Assembly: GCA_024349245.1 (NCBI GenBank)
Contig: JALDNG010000021.1
Location: 2,371,001-2,435,000 of the forward strand
DNA length: 64,000 nt
Source of the DNA: Neodontobutis hainanensis
Taxonomy: Eukaryota > Chordata > Actinopteri > Gobiiformes > Odontobutidae
Direction of reading: 5' to 3'
Both the position numbers and the translations under genes were made by a program. The notes below the pieces were generated by a model, which did no database searches, was not told the origin of the DNA, and saw only the letters and a program-made list of their open reading frames with translations. Shown here piece after piece: positions 25,198-50,855 of the stretch. The first letter of the stretch is position 1; each line of letters opens with the position of its first letter.

Positions 25198-26307
25198 CTT
25201 GAAATCCCACAGAGAAAAAAAAAAAATTGCTCCAGGAAAAAGAAACTCACAGGGGTCGCTCACAAAGCTCTACAACACACAAACTACAACTGTGTATAAC
25301 TGTGTATACCTTGTTTCTAGAGGATTACAAATAATTTAAAAATCTAGTCTTTCCATCCAAAGACTGCTTCATCTCTACATTTAGCATTTAAACCCTTCAT
25401 TACTGTTAGCAAAAGTAGTGTAGTTAGTTCCCTATTAGATTACAACCAGAATAGTATAATAAAAACAAAATACTATATATACTAGGAGACCCCGGGGAAG
25501 ACAAAGGACACACTGGAGGTACTAGATCTCTCACCTGGCCTGAAAACACCTTGGTATCTCACTGGAAGAGCTGGAGGAAGTGTCTGGGGAGTGGGAAAGA
25601 CTGCTGCCCCTGCAACCCGACCTCTTGAAAACGGAAGATGATGTATGGAAATAAAATTGAAGGCATCATCTTAATTCTATTCATGTCACAAAACAATATA
25701 TTTTTACCTTTATGTAACCAGATTAGTCCTGCTGAGATTCTGTTTCACAGGACTTCATGCCCATAGGGGACCTTTACTAATTTAGTAGAATAGTTCCCCA
25801 AATGTAAATGCAGCCTCCTTATTTTCTAATAATGTACCATATTACCGATCTAAATTTTAAAAATCCTTAACTGCCCCTTCATTACAGTAATATGTGTATT
25901 AATACAGTCAGTATATTATTTTATTGTACATGATTTTAACAGTAGATATGTTTAAACACAGTTTCTATTGGATTAAAGACAAATTCTAAGATAACAAAAA
26001 TTCAAATACTTTATTCATGGGAACTTTTGGGAAATTGTATATATTTAGCAAGGACAAAGGGTATTAAGGAACACTTGTAACAAATGGGCAGGTATAAATT
26101 GTCCCAGCCCCCAGGCAGGTAACATGAAATAACTCACCGTTAATTCACAATAAAATAAATGAAATTCGAAGCACATAAAATGCAAAACATGATAATGTCT
26201 ACTCCTAAACTGCGGGTGGCAGCACTCTTCGATTCCATGGCAACTGTAAGACCAGGCTACTTCCGGCTTTCTCCTTCTCCGAAGACTAAGCCCAAGCTGC
26301 TGCCGCA
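25198..26307. promoter_or_regulatory. Head-to-head UBR4 / EMC1 intergenic interval (putative bidirectional promoter region)
   Basis: The 1110 bp between the two divergent start codons must contain both 5' UTRs and promoters. A YY1-type AAGATGGCG overlaps the UBR4 start codon (25192-25200, minus strand). An ETS-type TTCCGG lies at 26261-26266, about 45 bp before the EMC1 start. I see no TATA box near either start. A Rex3/RTE-like repeat fragment occupies about 25493-25640, so the two promoters may be physically separate. Transcription starts cannot be placed exactly. Confidence 0.6.
25493..25640 (+). mobile_element. 3' fragment of an RTE/Rex3-like LINE
   Basis: The block contains the word GAAGAGCTGGAGGAAGTGTC followed by a CTGCTGCCCC...GACC segment, shared with the copy at 62176-62344. 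The pattern resembles the 3' end of teleost Rex3/RTE elements. Family assignment is from memory and tentative; the repeat itself is certain because both copies are in the window. Confidence 0.5.
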
Positions 26308-39512
<13,205 letters not shown>

Positions 39513-40440
39513 AAAAAAAGAAACTCTAAACCCGTGTCTGATAATGCCCCGAAGCTGCACCGATGACCTCAGCCCGAAGAGATGAGGCGACTGAGGAAGT
39601 GCTTGTAGAAAAAAAACACGGGTTAATGTTGACAAAAGCCCGTAGAAACTGCAGGGTAAAGGAAAAAAAAAACAGGGCTTATGTTGAGTTTTTTTGTGTG
39701 TTTTTTAACTTATTACTTTTGCAAATATGAGAAATTATATTGTGCCATTTCATTTTTGATTTAAAACGTCTAACAAAACTAATTACAAAGAGCTGGATTT
39801 ATTTAATTTCAAAATGGTTAGGTTTTTTTTATGAATTCAGTTACATTTCTGCTTAAATAGAGAATAAATGAAGATTGGAAAAAATGTGCATAAAACAAAA
39901 CATGTGAGAGCATTATTACACTCTGTAACTTTGTCCTGCTGGATCTATGTTGTACCTACTGCCTTTTAAGTTTTATGGCAGATGAACTATGAATGTGAAA
40001 TGTGTGTCTGCTGCTGGAGAAAGGTGTCATACTTCTGTTATTTCCATTGTTGGTTAAAAAAATCCTTTTATGTACAACCTTCATCCTGCAGCTCACACTT
40101 AAGATCCATTAAAATCTGTCTCTGATATTTGGGTGACTGACATTATCAATAGTTTTTACAGATAAGTTTGAAAAAAATCAGCTGAATACAAAAGGCCGAA
40201 TACAAAAGGCCAAGTGTTCATCCTCTTCTGTTTCAACGCTGGAGACAGTAGCGTCTGCCATTTTTCATGTTTTTTTATTCCCTTTGTGTGAAAAGGACTT
40301 GCCAGAACCCATGAAATTTACGTTACATACAACAATATTTGTGGAAAGGTAACAACTTTGTGAGCTTGCAGCAGAATGTCAAATAAACTTGGTACGTATC
40401 AATATTTAAAGCTCCATAGAACCCAGCGGAAGAAGACATT
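39513..40440 (+). other. emc1: EMC1 3' UTR (approximate)
   Basis: Non-coding, AT-rich sequence follows the EMC1 stop. Poly(A)-signal hexamers AATAAA lie at 39863-39868 and 40382-40387, with another at 40940-40945. The true end cannot be chosen from sequence alone. Confidence 0.5.
40382..40387 (+). terminator. Candidate EMC1 poly(A) signal
   Basis: A canonical AATAAA about 870 bp after the EMC1 stop codon and about 340 bp before the candidate ERRFI1 poly(A) signal on the other strand. The alternative at 39863 is equally canonical. Confidence 0.35.
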
Positions 40441-40726
40441 TTTATTTCCATTACACATAAAGATTTTGGGTTTGTCCCTACGCAGCCACTGTATTTGCTC
40501 AGACTGTAGAAAATAGGTCAAAGTTCAAAACCTACAACCTTTTAAACTTTTTTTTACATGATTTAGTTTACCAGCTTATTTACATAGACACCGTTGTATT
40601 GTAGCTGATCCTTTTTGAGCTGGAAAAACCTACGCTGTATCAAATATGTAGTGTATACAACAAAGTCAAACTGTTACCTCGGTGTTAATGACGGACTCAA
40701 GATGGTTTAATGAATGAATAAGTTAC

Positions 40727-40732
40727 TTTATT
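40727..40732 (-). terminator. Candidate ERRFI1 poly(A) signal
   Basis: AATAAA on the minus strand, giving an ERRFI1 3' UTR of about 1.8 kb. Several ATTTA motifs (TAAAT on the plus strand) lie between 40730 and 42560, consistent with an unstable immediate-early mRNA. Other hexamers exist nearby. Confidence 0.35.
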
Positions 40733-42378
40733 TCTATAAATAGATTAAACACAAATGTTACACAAAGCAGCCTTTAAGACAATTCCCATCAACACAATGT
40801 ACAAACTGAAGGTAGTAAACGCTGTCAAACTCAATGTAACATCTTTACCTCGTCTGCACAGAAAGGACGGATCAATCAATGTTTTTTATTTAAACTGCAG
40901 TCAGCTCTGTTTTTTTATTTTATTATTATAGCCCGTGTCAATAAAAAGCAAGTTAGGATCAACTCCATTTGTGTTTAAAATGTTTGCTCATAAATAATAC
41001 AATTTAATGAAGAGGACATTGTTTAAATATAATCTAATTATATTTTAGAATAAAGAATAAAAGTGAAATTACACTAGAACTAATGGTAAAATAGGAATAA
41101 GTCAGGTTGATTTTGACAAAATACTGAGAAATATTTAATTATTCAGAGGTTATAAAATCACTTTGTTTCTTTAAAATAAGTCTGATAAACATCTGCAGTG
41201 ATTAAATCTATAAATACATTTGAATTACAGTATGATTCAAGCAGCCGTGTCACTTAAAGACACTCAGGGTTGACTCGTCTGCACAAGCACAGCTCGCGCA
41301 CCGTTCTTTAAAACCTCAATCTGAAGAAACAGGTTAAAAAAAAAAAAGGAAACTTAACTACAGTAATCATACGTCAGCCTAGAGTTGTCCATTTGGTTAA
41401 AAAATACTGGAATGTTAGTTTTCCTGGTTTACACTGAAATACTGACTGAAGGTATATGTTCAGTTTAAGGGATTTTATGCAGTATTTTTCCACTTCAAAT
41501 AAAACAAAAAAGGACCATAAATATTAGATGACAGCAAAACTCTGAATTACAATTAAACTGTGGCATTTACGTTTTTGCTGTCTGTTTTTTTGCTCTAAAG
41601 ACTAAAGGCACTGAGGCAAAGGAACCTCCAGTTTAACTCTTAACTGAGTGCCGTAGAGGCTCATGACTCCATCTAGTGGTACAAGACTGAAATTCCCTTC
41701 CTTTAAAAACACTTTTATGATAGGTTTGTGTATTAGTGCTGCACAAAATAAAAAAACAAGCAATAACTATTTGTAATATCGTACCGCAGTCTGACTTTTT
41801 AGGACGATGACTTAAAAGTCAGTGTCCACGTGGAGATCCACGACAGTACTGCAAAACAAGTTCAAGACAAATTGTGCAGTATTTTACTTTGTACACTATA
41901 ACCTGGTTATACAAGAACCTCTACACTATTGTTTCCCAAAAAGGGAGTTGGATTCCAAAGGCGGGACGGCGTAAATCTTATTTTGGATCAATAATGAATT
42001 TTTCTTTAAATAATGGGTATGGGTCACAACTAATTTGGTATTTTAAAATATTGGTCCCACAGAAAAAGCTTGGTAAACACTCCTCTACACTGTTGGTATT
42101 TTAAGACTAATTTAAGACTATTTTAAAATGCATTGTGTGACATTAGCATTTTTTGGGTTTAGAACACACAAGGCTTCCTTCTTTATCAAATTAACACTTT
42201 AAAAATTTTCGGCCTAGGAAAAAAAAGACTTTTAGAGTTTCAGATATATGAACCACAATTATTTTGTTTCTAAATTTTATACGACCTAGTTCCACTGTTT
42301 GTCCCAGCAAGGCTACCATACCATAAGTGCGTGCAGCCTGTAGAAAGGAGAGCTGTGAAATTCCAGTCTATAATTTTG

Positions 42379-42392
42379 CCACTAGATGGAGC
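42379..42392 (+). promoter_or_regulatory. CTCF-like motif in the EMC1/ERRFI1 3' zone
   Basis: CCACTAGATGGAGC matches 13 of 14 core CTCF positions. A related motif with 12 of 14 lies on the opposite strand at 41666-41679. Motif evidence only. Confidence 0.3.
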
Positions 42393-42561
42393 CAATAACC
42401 ACACACTGCTCATTTAAAAGTAAAAATACCACATATAATTCCCTTTTAAACTCACAATAAAATCAATATTGTGGACCTTTTCTCCAAAACGTGAGCCAAC
42501 TTCTCTTTGTAATGTAAAGGACTTCCTTCATAAAACCCTAACCATCCCTTTAGAGTCTTTT

Positions 42562-45500
42562 TTATTGTTTTTGCCAGAAGCCCCCGTTTGACTTTCTGGT
42601 CGGTTCGCTCTGGAGTCTGTCCCGTCTGTTGGCGGTGGCGGGTCGTCCCGGCGGCAGCAGGATGTAGTGCGTGGTGCTGGCCTGTCTGCCGTCTTTCAAA
42701 ATGGGGACGATGCAGGGCGTAGACTGAGCAGCAGGGGGCAGCCTCTCACTGTGATGTCTCTGTAGGGATTTACTGACGTACTTCGGGTTCGCGGCGAAGC
42801 TCTGTGTCGCCGGCATCACCCCGTTGATGTAAATGGGCAAGCGTTTGGGGCTCGGTGTTCGGGGCGGACAGGGAGGGACTAGAGGGACTCTGGGAGGGAT
42901 TTTTGGAGGTTGATCTTTGTCGCTGGGCTTTAAAGTTTTAGGTTTTATAGGTATACGAGGAGGAATTTCTGGTTTGTCCCAAGAAACAGGAGGAACTGAG
43001 CAGGAAAAACGCATTCGGGGCGAGAGAGTTTGGTCCGGTTTGCTCCAAAAAGTCTCCTTACAATCCCAGTTATTGGCTCTGATATTGTCGTTTCTCGCTG
43101 CAGCTCTTTCTTCGCTTCCCGGCCAAGAAAAAGCCATAGATCCGTCCTGAAAAGCGCAGTTTTCTTGTCCCATGGCTCGAGGTTTGCATAAAACTTTGGG
43201 AAAGGTTTTGGGAAGTAAGCAGCATCGGTCACTGGTGAAAAACTCCACTTCGTTATCGGCCGCTTCGTCCAAAATGAGCTCCTCTGAGTCGGGCAGCGGA
43301 GGCAGAGGCAGGGGTTTGGGCTCTCGATGGGATCCCCCGAACGCAGAGGGTCGCTGGGCTGAAGGAACCACCTGGTCTCCCTCGTGAGGCCGCAGCAGGA
43401 GGCTTTCAGAGCTGAGGTAAGCGTCGGAGAGGAAGGGCATCTGGGAGAGGGCCGCTGTGGACGAGAGAGAATATTGTCATGGATTGTTTTAGTCTTTACA
43501 AAGTCAGCCTTTTTGTTAAAACCATGGGGGAGTTTGTAGACCATTCTCACACACACTAGTCATGATTCATCACCTGGCCAGCCATCCCAATTTCTTTGTG
43601 CTTCAATAAAAATAATTGTTGTCTACATGAACATTAATATTACCTGTCTTTGGACAAAAAGACAGACATAGAACCAATCAGAGAAACAAAAACAAAGCGT
43701 ACATCCTGGACCATTTTGGGTGAACAGTCACAATTGAGCCGACCAAAAAGAAATTACTGCAAAGGGAAGGGATCCCAAATCCATTTTACCTGCTAATGTA
43801 ATTGGGTATGGCTGACCAGGCAACAGTGTAATGTGTTTTTATAAAAAAAAGGTAGAAAAATTAGAAAAAAAACTTGAAAATGTTGCAGTTTGATGTAGAT
43901 AAACTAGAGAATAGCAGAGAATACATTCTAAAATAAACATAAATATATATATATTGGTTATTTTAAAATGTTAACAAGAACTACCACATTCAGCAGGGGA
44001 ATAGTTCTACACAAGAATGTAGCAGAAGAAAAGGTGAAGAAGTATTTTGCTCATCTGCCCAAGAACCCAAAATGGAAACCACTTAAAACTGAGTCAAAGA
44101 AGTTCTTGTAGTGTGGAAAAGTTTGAAGGTCCTTACAAATAGAAAAATAAACAGTTTGGAGAGCAGAAACTAATCTGTTGTAGTGATAATAAACTCCTCT
44201 GGCAGCGAGTGCAGGAGGGAGGGGGCGGCTCACTCTCACTGAACACCGTTTGTTTTCTCTGAACGTATCCGACAGGAAACAGGAGTGAAAACACATGGAA
44301 CACCGCGGCTTAACCTCTCACCCCGTTCGTCAAACATCAGCCACAACACGAAGATTAACAGCGCTCGGCTTTATCTGTGATGCTGCAGCTTCCCATAACC
44401 TTCTGTGGAAAACATCCGACAAACACAGCTGGGACCAAACACAGTCTGAGCTGGGTTTTCATCATGACCAAAAAATATTTTATCATTTAAATTCACTCAA
44501 ATGTTTTTCAACGCAGAGTTCTGGTGTCTAAGTGTGACACCAGTCAAGTCCCTGAAAACGCAAACGCACAACAACCAGAAGACTGTAATGAGAGAGAGAT
44601 ATTAACAGAGACTTAACACTATCACGGTTTACGCACAGACAAATATGAACAGTGTCCCGGCTACAACAGGATTATTGTGTCAGTGGTAATGTCGCTTTTT
44701 AACTCATTACCTGTTTTGTTTTTTGGGTTTGAGTTTGACATTTTAAGCTTTCACTTATGACGTCTTTTCTAATGAGGAAAGTAAAAAGTGCTTTTAAAAG
44801 TACATTTATAACAAATAAAAGAATATCAGTTTCCTTTGCGATTAATCGTGAGGTAATATTTGAATCGTTCGACAGCCCTTGTGTGTGTTTGTTCGGTCTG
44901 TTTTGTACTGTATGTTCTGCAGCTGCTCAGCACTTTCCCTTTGGGACAAATACAAAAGTATATTTGCTTTATTCCCCAAACTAGTCAAACATATAAGAGT
45001 AACCAAGATTAATTGAAAATAGAAATTCCAAAGTAACATGACCGAGGTACAGCAATTTAAAAAAAAAAAAAGGGAATTCCCCCAATGTTTTAAGCAAGCT
45101 CCTTCAAACATTATTCAGACAGTTCCGTTTTAAAGCATGTGCATGAAAGCTGTTTGTAAAATAATGCCACTCACTTGAGTCTTTGGCCAAGGGCTGTGTC
45201 TGGAGACCCCTCAGACTGTGGTCCATGTCGAGGCCGAAGCAGAGTCTACAGAAGAACAAAAAGATCAATTCTGAGCTGTGTTCCTCTGCGTCAATCATTT
45301 CTGCACGTAACCCTTTGAGAAAAACCCTTACATGTTCCAAAACCACTCAGACATATGCTTTAACAGAAAAAACATGTTGTTGTTCAGGTTACGTAACTGT
45401 TACAAAGACTGGACTGTGATCCTGACTCACATTTTTAGTCTAAACGTGTTAATAATCTATCGTCTGTATCTGCGCACCTTTAGTCCAAACTATTGGGATT

Positions 45501-45933
45501 ATTACTCTCTGCTAAACGAGTTCATTATGGTGTGTTTAAAATTAGGTTTGAAACAATGTAGGAGGTCACTATATCTGTGGAAGTTTGAGTTCCTGAATAA
45601 ACTCAAATGTGATTTAAATTTAGTGATGAGCATTAAAGCAGAGATTAGTTTGTCAATGGAGTTAAGGCTGTTCACAAACACTTCTCATATTATGTTTTTA
45701 AACAGGCTGTGTGGTTAAAATGGTTTAAACCCCAAGTATTATAATGTAAAAGCTATGATTTGTGAAAAAAAACAGCCTTTATAAAGTTTCTACTGTTTAT
45801 TATGGAGGATTCTGTCTGTGTCACATGACGTTACATCAGAAAAAACTGTACTGATTACTGTATTTTCAGTTTGTTTAGACGCTCACCTGCTCAGGTCGTG
45901 TTGTCCCCAGAGGTTATTCTGACTCCTGGCCAT
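42562..45933 (-). CDS. errfi1: ERRFI1 / MIG6, ERBB receptor feedback inhibitor 1 (3 coding exons, 336 aa)
   Basis: ERRFI1 is a cytosolic scaffold that binds and inhibits the activated EGFR/ERBB kinase domain and promotes receptor turnover. Coding exons: 45887-45933, 45175-45245, 42562-43454; phases 2 and 1 agree and the stop is at 42562-42564. Visible motifs: RPHEGDQVV (61-69), an acidic NEVEFFTSD block (near 107-115), SH3-type proline motifs KPEIPPRIPIKP (200-211) and KIPPRVPLVPP (224-234), and the ErbB-binding segment from RTPSPKRLPIYINGVMPATQ (about 238) to ASTTHYILLPPGRP (about 298-311). Human ERRFI1 has 462 residues. This copy begins at the equivalent of an internal Met and lacks the N-terminal CRIB segment, has Ile304 where I recall a second Tyr (HYYLL), and ends soon after the EBR with no conserved tail. 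Teleosts keep two errfi1 copies; which one this is cannot be told here. Confidence 0.93.
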
Positions 45934-46055
45934 GTTTCAGCAAAACAAAAATAACTTATGTTGTGTTTTTAAAAAGCATCAAAAGTAGTGTGGTGTTGGT
46001 GTAAGACTCCATAAAAGACTGGCTCCATCACCACTTTAGGCTAAACACTGAGCAT
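45934..46055 (-). other. errfi1: ERRFI1 exon 2, 5' UTR portion
   Basis: A good acceptor (TTCTCTTTTCAG) ends at 46056 on the minus strand, so exon 2 spans 45887-46055, with 122 bases of leader before the ATG at 45933. It contains a short ATG frame that stops after four codons (M-L-S-V), and the end of an upstream ORF begun in exon 1. Confidence 0.65.
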
Positions 46056-49000
46056 CTGAAAAGAGAATAAGAACAACGTTACAGGAGCTGGATTACACTC
46101 AGACTCTTCAATAAACACTACCCCAGGTTTGGATTTGATAACAGGACATTACTGGAGAGAAATGCCCTTGAAACGAGTAAACAGTGAACAATTAGAACAA
46201 AATGTATTGAGACAGAGCAGCTGTGTCCATCCCCGGGTCAAAGGTCGGTTAATGATGTAAAACAAACATTTGGAAAAACTGTCTGTACAAATGTTTCCTA
46301 AAAAGTACTTAAATGTGCATGTGGTAAGTCGTTTACAACAGCTGCAGACTAACACTTGAATAAATATAAAGGAGGATAATAATTTTTCGTTAAATCCAGA
46401 AGTCATTTAAACGAAGCCTGTGCCACTTGTGTTTGTCTGTTCTTCCTGATACGTATTATCTGACCGTTACTGAACGAGAGATCAGCTAAAAAGAGAGAAT
46501 GGACAAAACTGTACTAAATATTTTAAAGGGTTAATATTTGATTTTAAAAGAAACTCAATCCACTGTTTATGCAGCACATTTTACAAATAAAATATTTCCA
46601 AAGTTCTATAAAAAAAAAAAAAAGAAAAAAAGAAATTCACGCATAATATCTTTAGTTTACACAGCAGACAACAGAGGACCAAACACAAAGTAAAAAAGCC
46701 AAAGTGAGACACAGCAGGAAGTAAAGACTGGACAATAGATCCAGTGGATAAAGTTACCTCAAGTCTTAATACAGAGGTTTAGAAGAAAAAAGAAGCAAAA
46801 GCCTGTTTTAAAGAAGAACTAAGTAACATTTTACCTTCATAAATAGTTTTCTAAGTCCATGTCGATGGTTACTTGAGTTGTAATGGTGTGTTTAAAGCAC
46901 ACACTATCCCCCTCTGGAGCATCAGAGCCGAGGACAGCACTTGAAAGTTGAGCTGCCACGTTCACGTGAGAGTGACAAATTGTTTTTCGGTAATTCAATC
47001 AACACATAGCACCTGTGTGATGAGCGGATGATCTCGCTAATCACACTTTTATTTCATCATCAGTCATGATCGAGCCACCAAAAAGATAAAAAGACCTTTG
47101 TCCAAAGATTCTATGAAGAGAAAACGTTAGTTAGACCGAGAGAGAGCTCAAGTCAACCTTGGCCAAGCTTTAACAGAATGGCATCAGTTCAAACAAAATG
47201 AAGGACTCAAAACCGATTCCGACGAGGCTTTTATGTTTTTGAACTCGTAAGATACTTTGCCTAACAACTTTCTGTTCTTCCTTTTTCCATAAGATCTATT
47301 GTGACTTTATGTCCTTCAAGATATAGCTACTGTTATGTGATATTTATTTAGCTTACGGCTCGTTACTGCTCTGTGAGGAGTGTTTGTTTCATTTACGGGC
47401 TTTATTTGCTTCAAAAGAAAGTGGGCAGTTTAAAGGTTCTAAAAGATTAACAACCTCTTTGGTTTGGTTTTTAACTGAGAGAACTGCAGGGGGTCAATAT
47501 GATTAAAGTTAAAAGGACCACTTCAGACGCAGCCAGAGTCCAGCGCGGGCCTCAGTCTCCTGCATCTGTGTGTCTCTCTTTGTGGCTGAGATCCTTCGTC
47601 TCATGAGTCGTTACACAACCTCGGGGTCAGCTGTGGGAGGGCAGCCATGTCCTCCTCCTCCGTCTCTCTCTGACCATGAAAACCCTGCTGTATCCTCCCC
47701 AAACAACAGCAGAGGCTTGTGTAACATTCCTCTGATGCTCAGTGACAGACACCAAAGCCCTGCAGCAGAACAACAGGTTTTCTCCTCTGCACTGTCCCTA
47801 AGCGTGGGATTAGACCAGAGTTTCATATTGACAGGTATCATACATAGTTTTTGATGAACGTGACCAAATCCATTTGCATTTAATCAATAACTTACCATCG
47901 GCATTAAAATAAAAATCTATTTTGGTCACTAGGATCAATAAATATATGTACTTGCATAAAAGAAATGCACCTATACAGGCAGTACACTTTAATGTTTTCT
48001 TTAATTTAACAGTTATGTAAATGTATAGTACAGTTTAACCAACATTAATCTTGTTATTGCATATCAGAGAAATGCTTTCCTTGCTTTAAACCACAGTAGC
48101 TTACCATTGTACAAACTAAAAAAAAAACTAAAAAAAAAATAAATTAATAAATAGTAAAAAAAGAAAAAAAAGTATTTTAAAAGAAAATTTGTTTTTTTTA
48201 TGTGCAATGTTAAATTAAAAAATGACATTGAAAATAGAAATACAAGCACAAGAAAGCAATATGTCAATATTTAATTGTATACACACTTGTTTCCTCAGTC
48301 TGAAAGTGAATAATAAAATCTGAGAAGGCTCTATCTGCACTGATTAAGGCATGTTGTGAGAAACAATCCCTGGATAATGAGTTAGAGGTTACTGTAATAA
48401 TTGTATGCACTAATAACTATCTCTCTCTGCAGCAAAGCATTAACAACAAATTCAGATACGATATTATTAAATATGTCTATTCCAGGCGTGAGCTCGTAGA
48501 GTACATTATTTCATTTCAGCCCAGTGCTCCATCTCAGTCTTAACCTGCTCCAGGGCAGTTTAGCCGTTCTACAAAAGTGAACAGAACGTGAACAAGCTCA
48601 GTATGTCAAAGAGTTAATCACAATAAGACTTTAACCACCTAACCTCAGATACCCCTTGCCTCGAGACTAAACCTTCTTGAAGCAGGGTGCTGCAGGACTG
48701 TGACTCAACTTTTCAGCTGTAAAACTTTCTGCTGAATAAACAATGTCAAAAATGTCTTTGTTACATAATGTATCTCTCGTTTGTGGGAAACCAACGATGC
48801 AAAACATGCATAATTTACCACCGGCTCCACTACAAACACAACAGTGACCTCAGCTAGTTCTGGATATTTCACTTTAAAAACAGCCGTGTCTGGCATCGTT
48901 TCCGTCAGTGAGCCTCGGAGATGGAAGAGACTGAACAATTACAGATTCTGCATCGCAATTACCGCATGAATGAAGCCACTCTCAGCCGTGAATGGGCTTT

Positions 49001-49704
49001 TTGTGTTGGCTCTGGAGCAGCATGGAGCGAGCCTGAACTCTCCCATGAGGTTAGGACAGAGGACAGGCCCCGGAGACGGGAAACACGGCCCAAAGTATGA
49101 GCCTGAACTGGCACCGGCTGGAAAAGCTAAAGTCGTTTGTTTATCTGGTGTAAAAACCTCAGTGTGCTGGCCTTGGTCATGTGTCTTTTGGGTTTTTTGT
49201 TCAGAGTAAAAGGTCTTTCACTCATTTCACAGCGTTAGGAAGGTTTACAAATGGCCCTGGCACAAAGTAAGAGGATTACAGCACAATATAAACAGAAATC
49301 TTCACTGCAAGAGCAACATAAGAAATATCTACATTACTGTGCACAGGTGCTAGGCAGGTGTGGTTATAAAAAGTAAGTGATTATTTCTATAGGTTTACAA
49401 AATGTTCAAAAACAGAAACTAGTTCCACAGGATCTGGGCAGGTTCTGTTCAAACATTTGTAAAATCCCAGACAAAACCGGACTAATCCAGGGCCTCAGTT
49501 CTCAGAAGGAACATAGGTTAAACCAGACCATGGGACAATAACTAGTTTCAGGTTTCAAAGTGCGATGATAATAGCAGTATAAAACACAAATACTGTGGCA
49601 GACCATTCCTTTGAAATGAGCTGATTTTATAGTCCTACATTTTAAACTTACTGTATCTGATTTTTTATTTATTTTTTATTCTAGTTGTGAAAAATCTTTT
49701 AAAC

Positions 49705-49748
49705 TTTTTTTTACTAATGATTGTAAAGACAATCATTAGTAAAAAAAA
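49705..49748. repeat. Perfect 20-bp inverted repeat with 4-base loop
   Basis: The left arm 49705-49724 (eight T then ACTAATGATTGT) is exactly reverse-complementary to 49729-49748, with loop AAAG. The right arm runs into a longer poly-A. Confidence 0.95.
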
Positions 49749-50587
49749 AAAAAAAAAACTAAAAAAAACAGGCTTTATTATAGTGCAAGTTACTTTAAGA
49801 CAAATTTGGCCAATCACATGCTCGAAAAAGCAGCGCTCTCATTGGTCTACACCAGCTTCCAGGAAGTGCAATAGCTGCCGATAAAGTGTATTTTCAGCAC
49901 TGAATATGTCTTTGAACAGAGAAACAGCTCAAAAAAAGAAAAATATCAACAAAGAAAAAGGGGACATTGTAAAACACGGATAAATACTGTTAATTCAATC
50001 ACGTAATGTTTGACAAGGAGGAGCTAATTGTCCTGACGCTAAAGTTGTTGCAATGCTAATGCTAACACTAAGTGCTAAACGTCAGTTTGGTGTAATGTAA
50101 TAGTAATTTGTGGAGGAAAAAAAAAAATTGTCCAATTTTATATTTATTTAATAAAAAAGAGGCAGTTTTTGGGTGTGAATGGAATCTGAGACATAAAATG
50201 TTTTAACTATTATAGCAACTTCAATATTTGACTATGTATCATTTACCAGGAAATAATACCATTTGTTGTGTTTGCAACACTATAGTAGTTTTCCTCAGGG
50301 TATCATACTGTCAGAATCTCGTACATGCATAGGTTAAACCAGACCATGTGACCCCAGACAGAACCAGACTCTATGATGTTGAGATCCGGGTCAGACCAAC
50401 ACGTCAGGAGGACTCCTTGTTCTGGGATCACTGTAGTTTTTTTTATCTGTTTACTCAGTTTGCATTTTGTAAACTGATAAAAATATAAATAAAAACAACC
50501 ACCTGCTCTTCATCGGGTTCGAGGACAGCTTTACTGTATATTTCTCTAAAACTTTATGGTAAAACTGTATAAAGTCTGTTGAAAATA

Positions 50588-50855
50588 TGGCTGCACAATA
50601 TGTCACAAATTGATCATCATTCTAAATCGGCCATGGTCATATCTCACAAAAACATTGCAATAACTTTGACATTTAAGAGACATTATAAACACTATAATTT
50701 TAGAGCTTTAAATCTCACTGTGGTATGACCTAAGTTAGTAAAAAGCAGGAAGTAAAAAAGTAGTTCAACCAGTGCAAGCGCAAGACAAAGATCTCATTAT
50801 CTTTATCACAATATTCAACATCGTTATCATGTTTTCCTCGAGTTGTGCAGCCCTA
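50588..50855. mobile_element. Small MITE with GGGCTGCACAA-type ends
   Basis: The left end reads GGCTGCACAATATG. The right end, reverse-complemented, reads GGGCTGCACAACTCG. Inverted GGCTGCACAA ends are common in fish hAT-like MITEs. No convincing target duplication; 268 bp; no coding capacity. Confidence 0.5.

Noticed and set aside
42945..43556. 203-codon minus-strand frame overlapping ERRFI1
   Set aside because: An alternative frame of the ERRFI1 coding exon without conserved motifs; the 292-codon frame matches the family.
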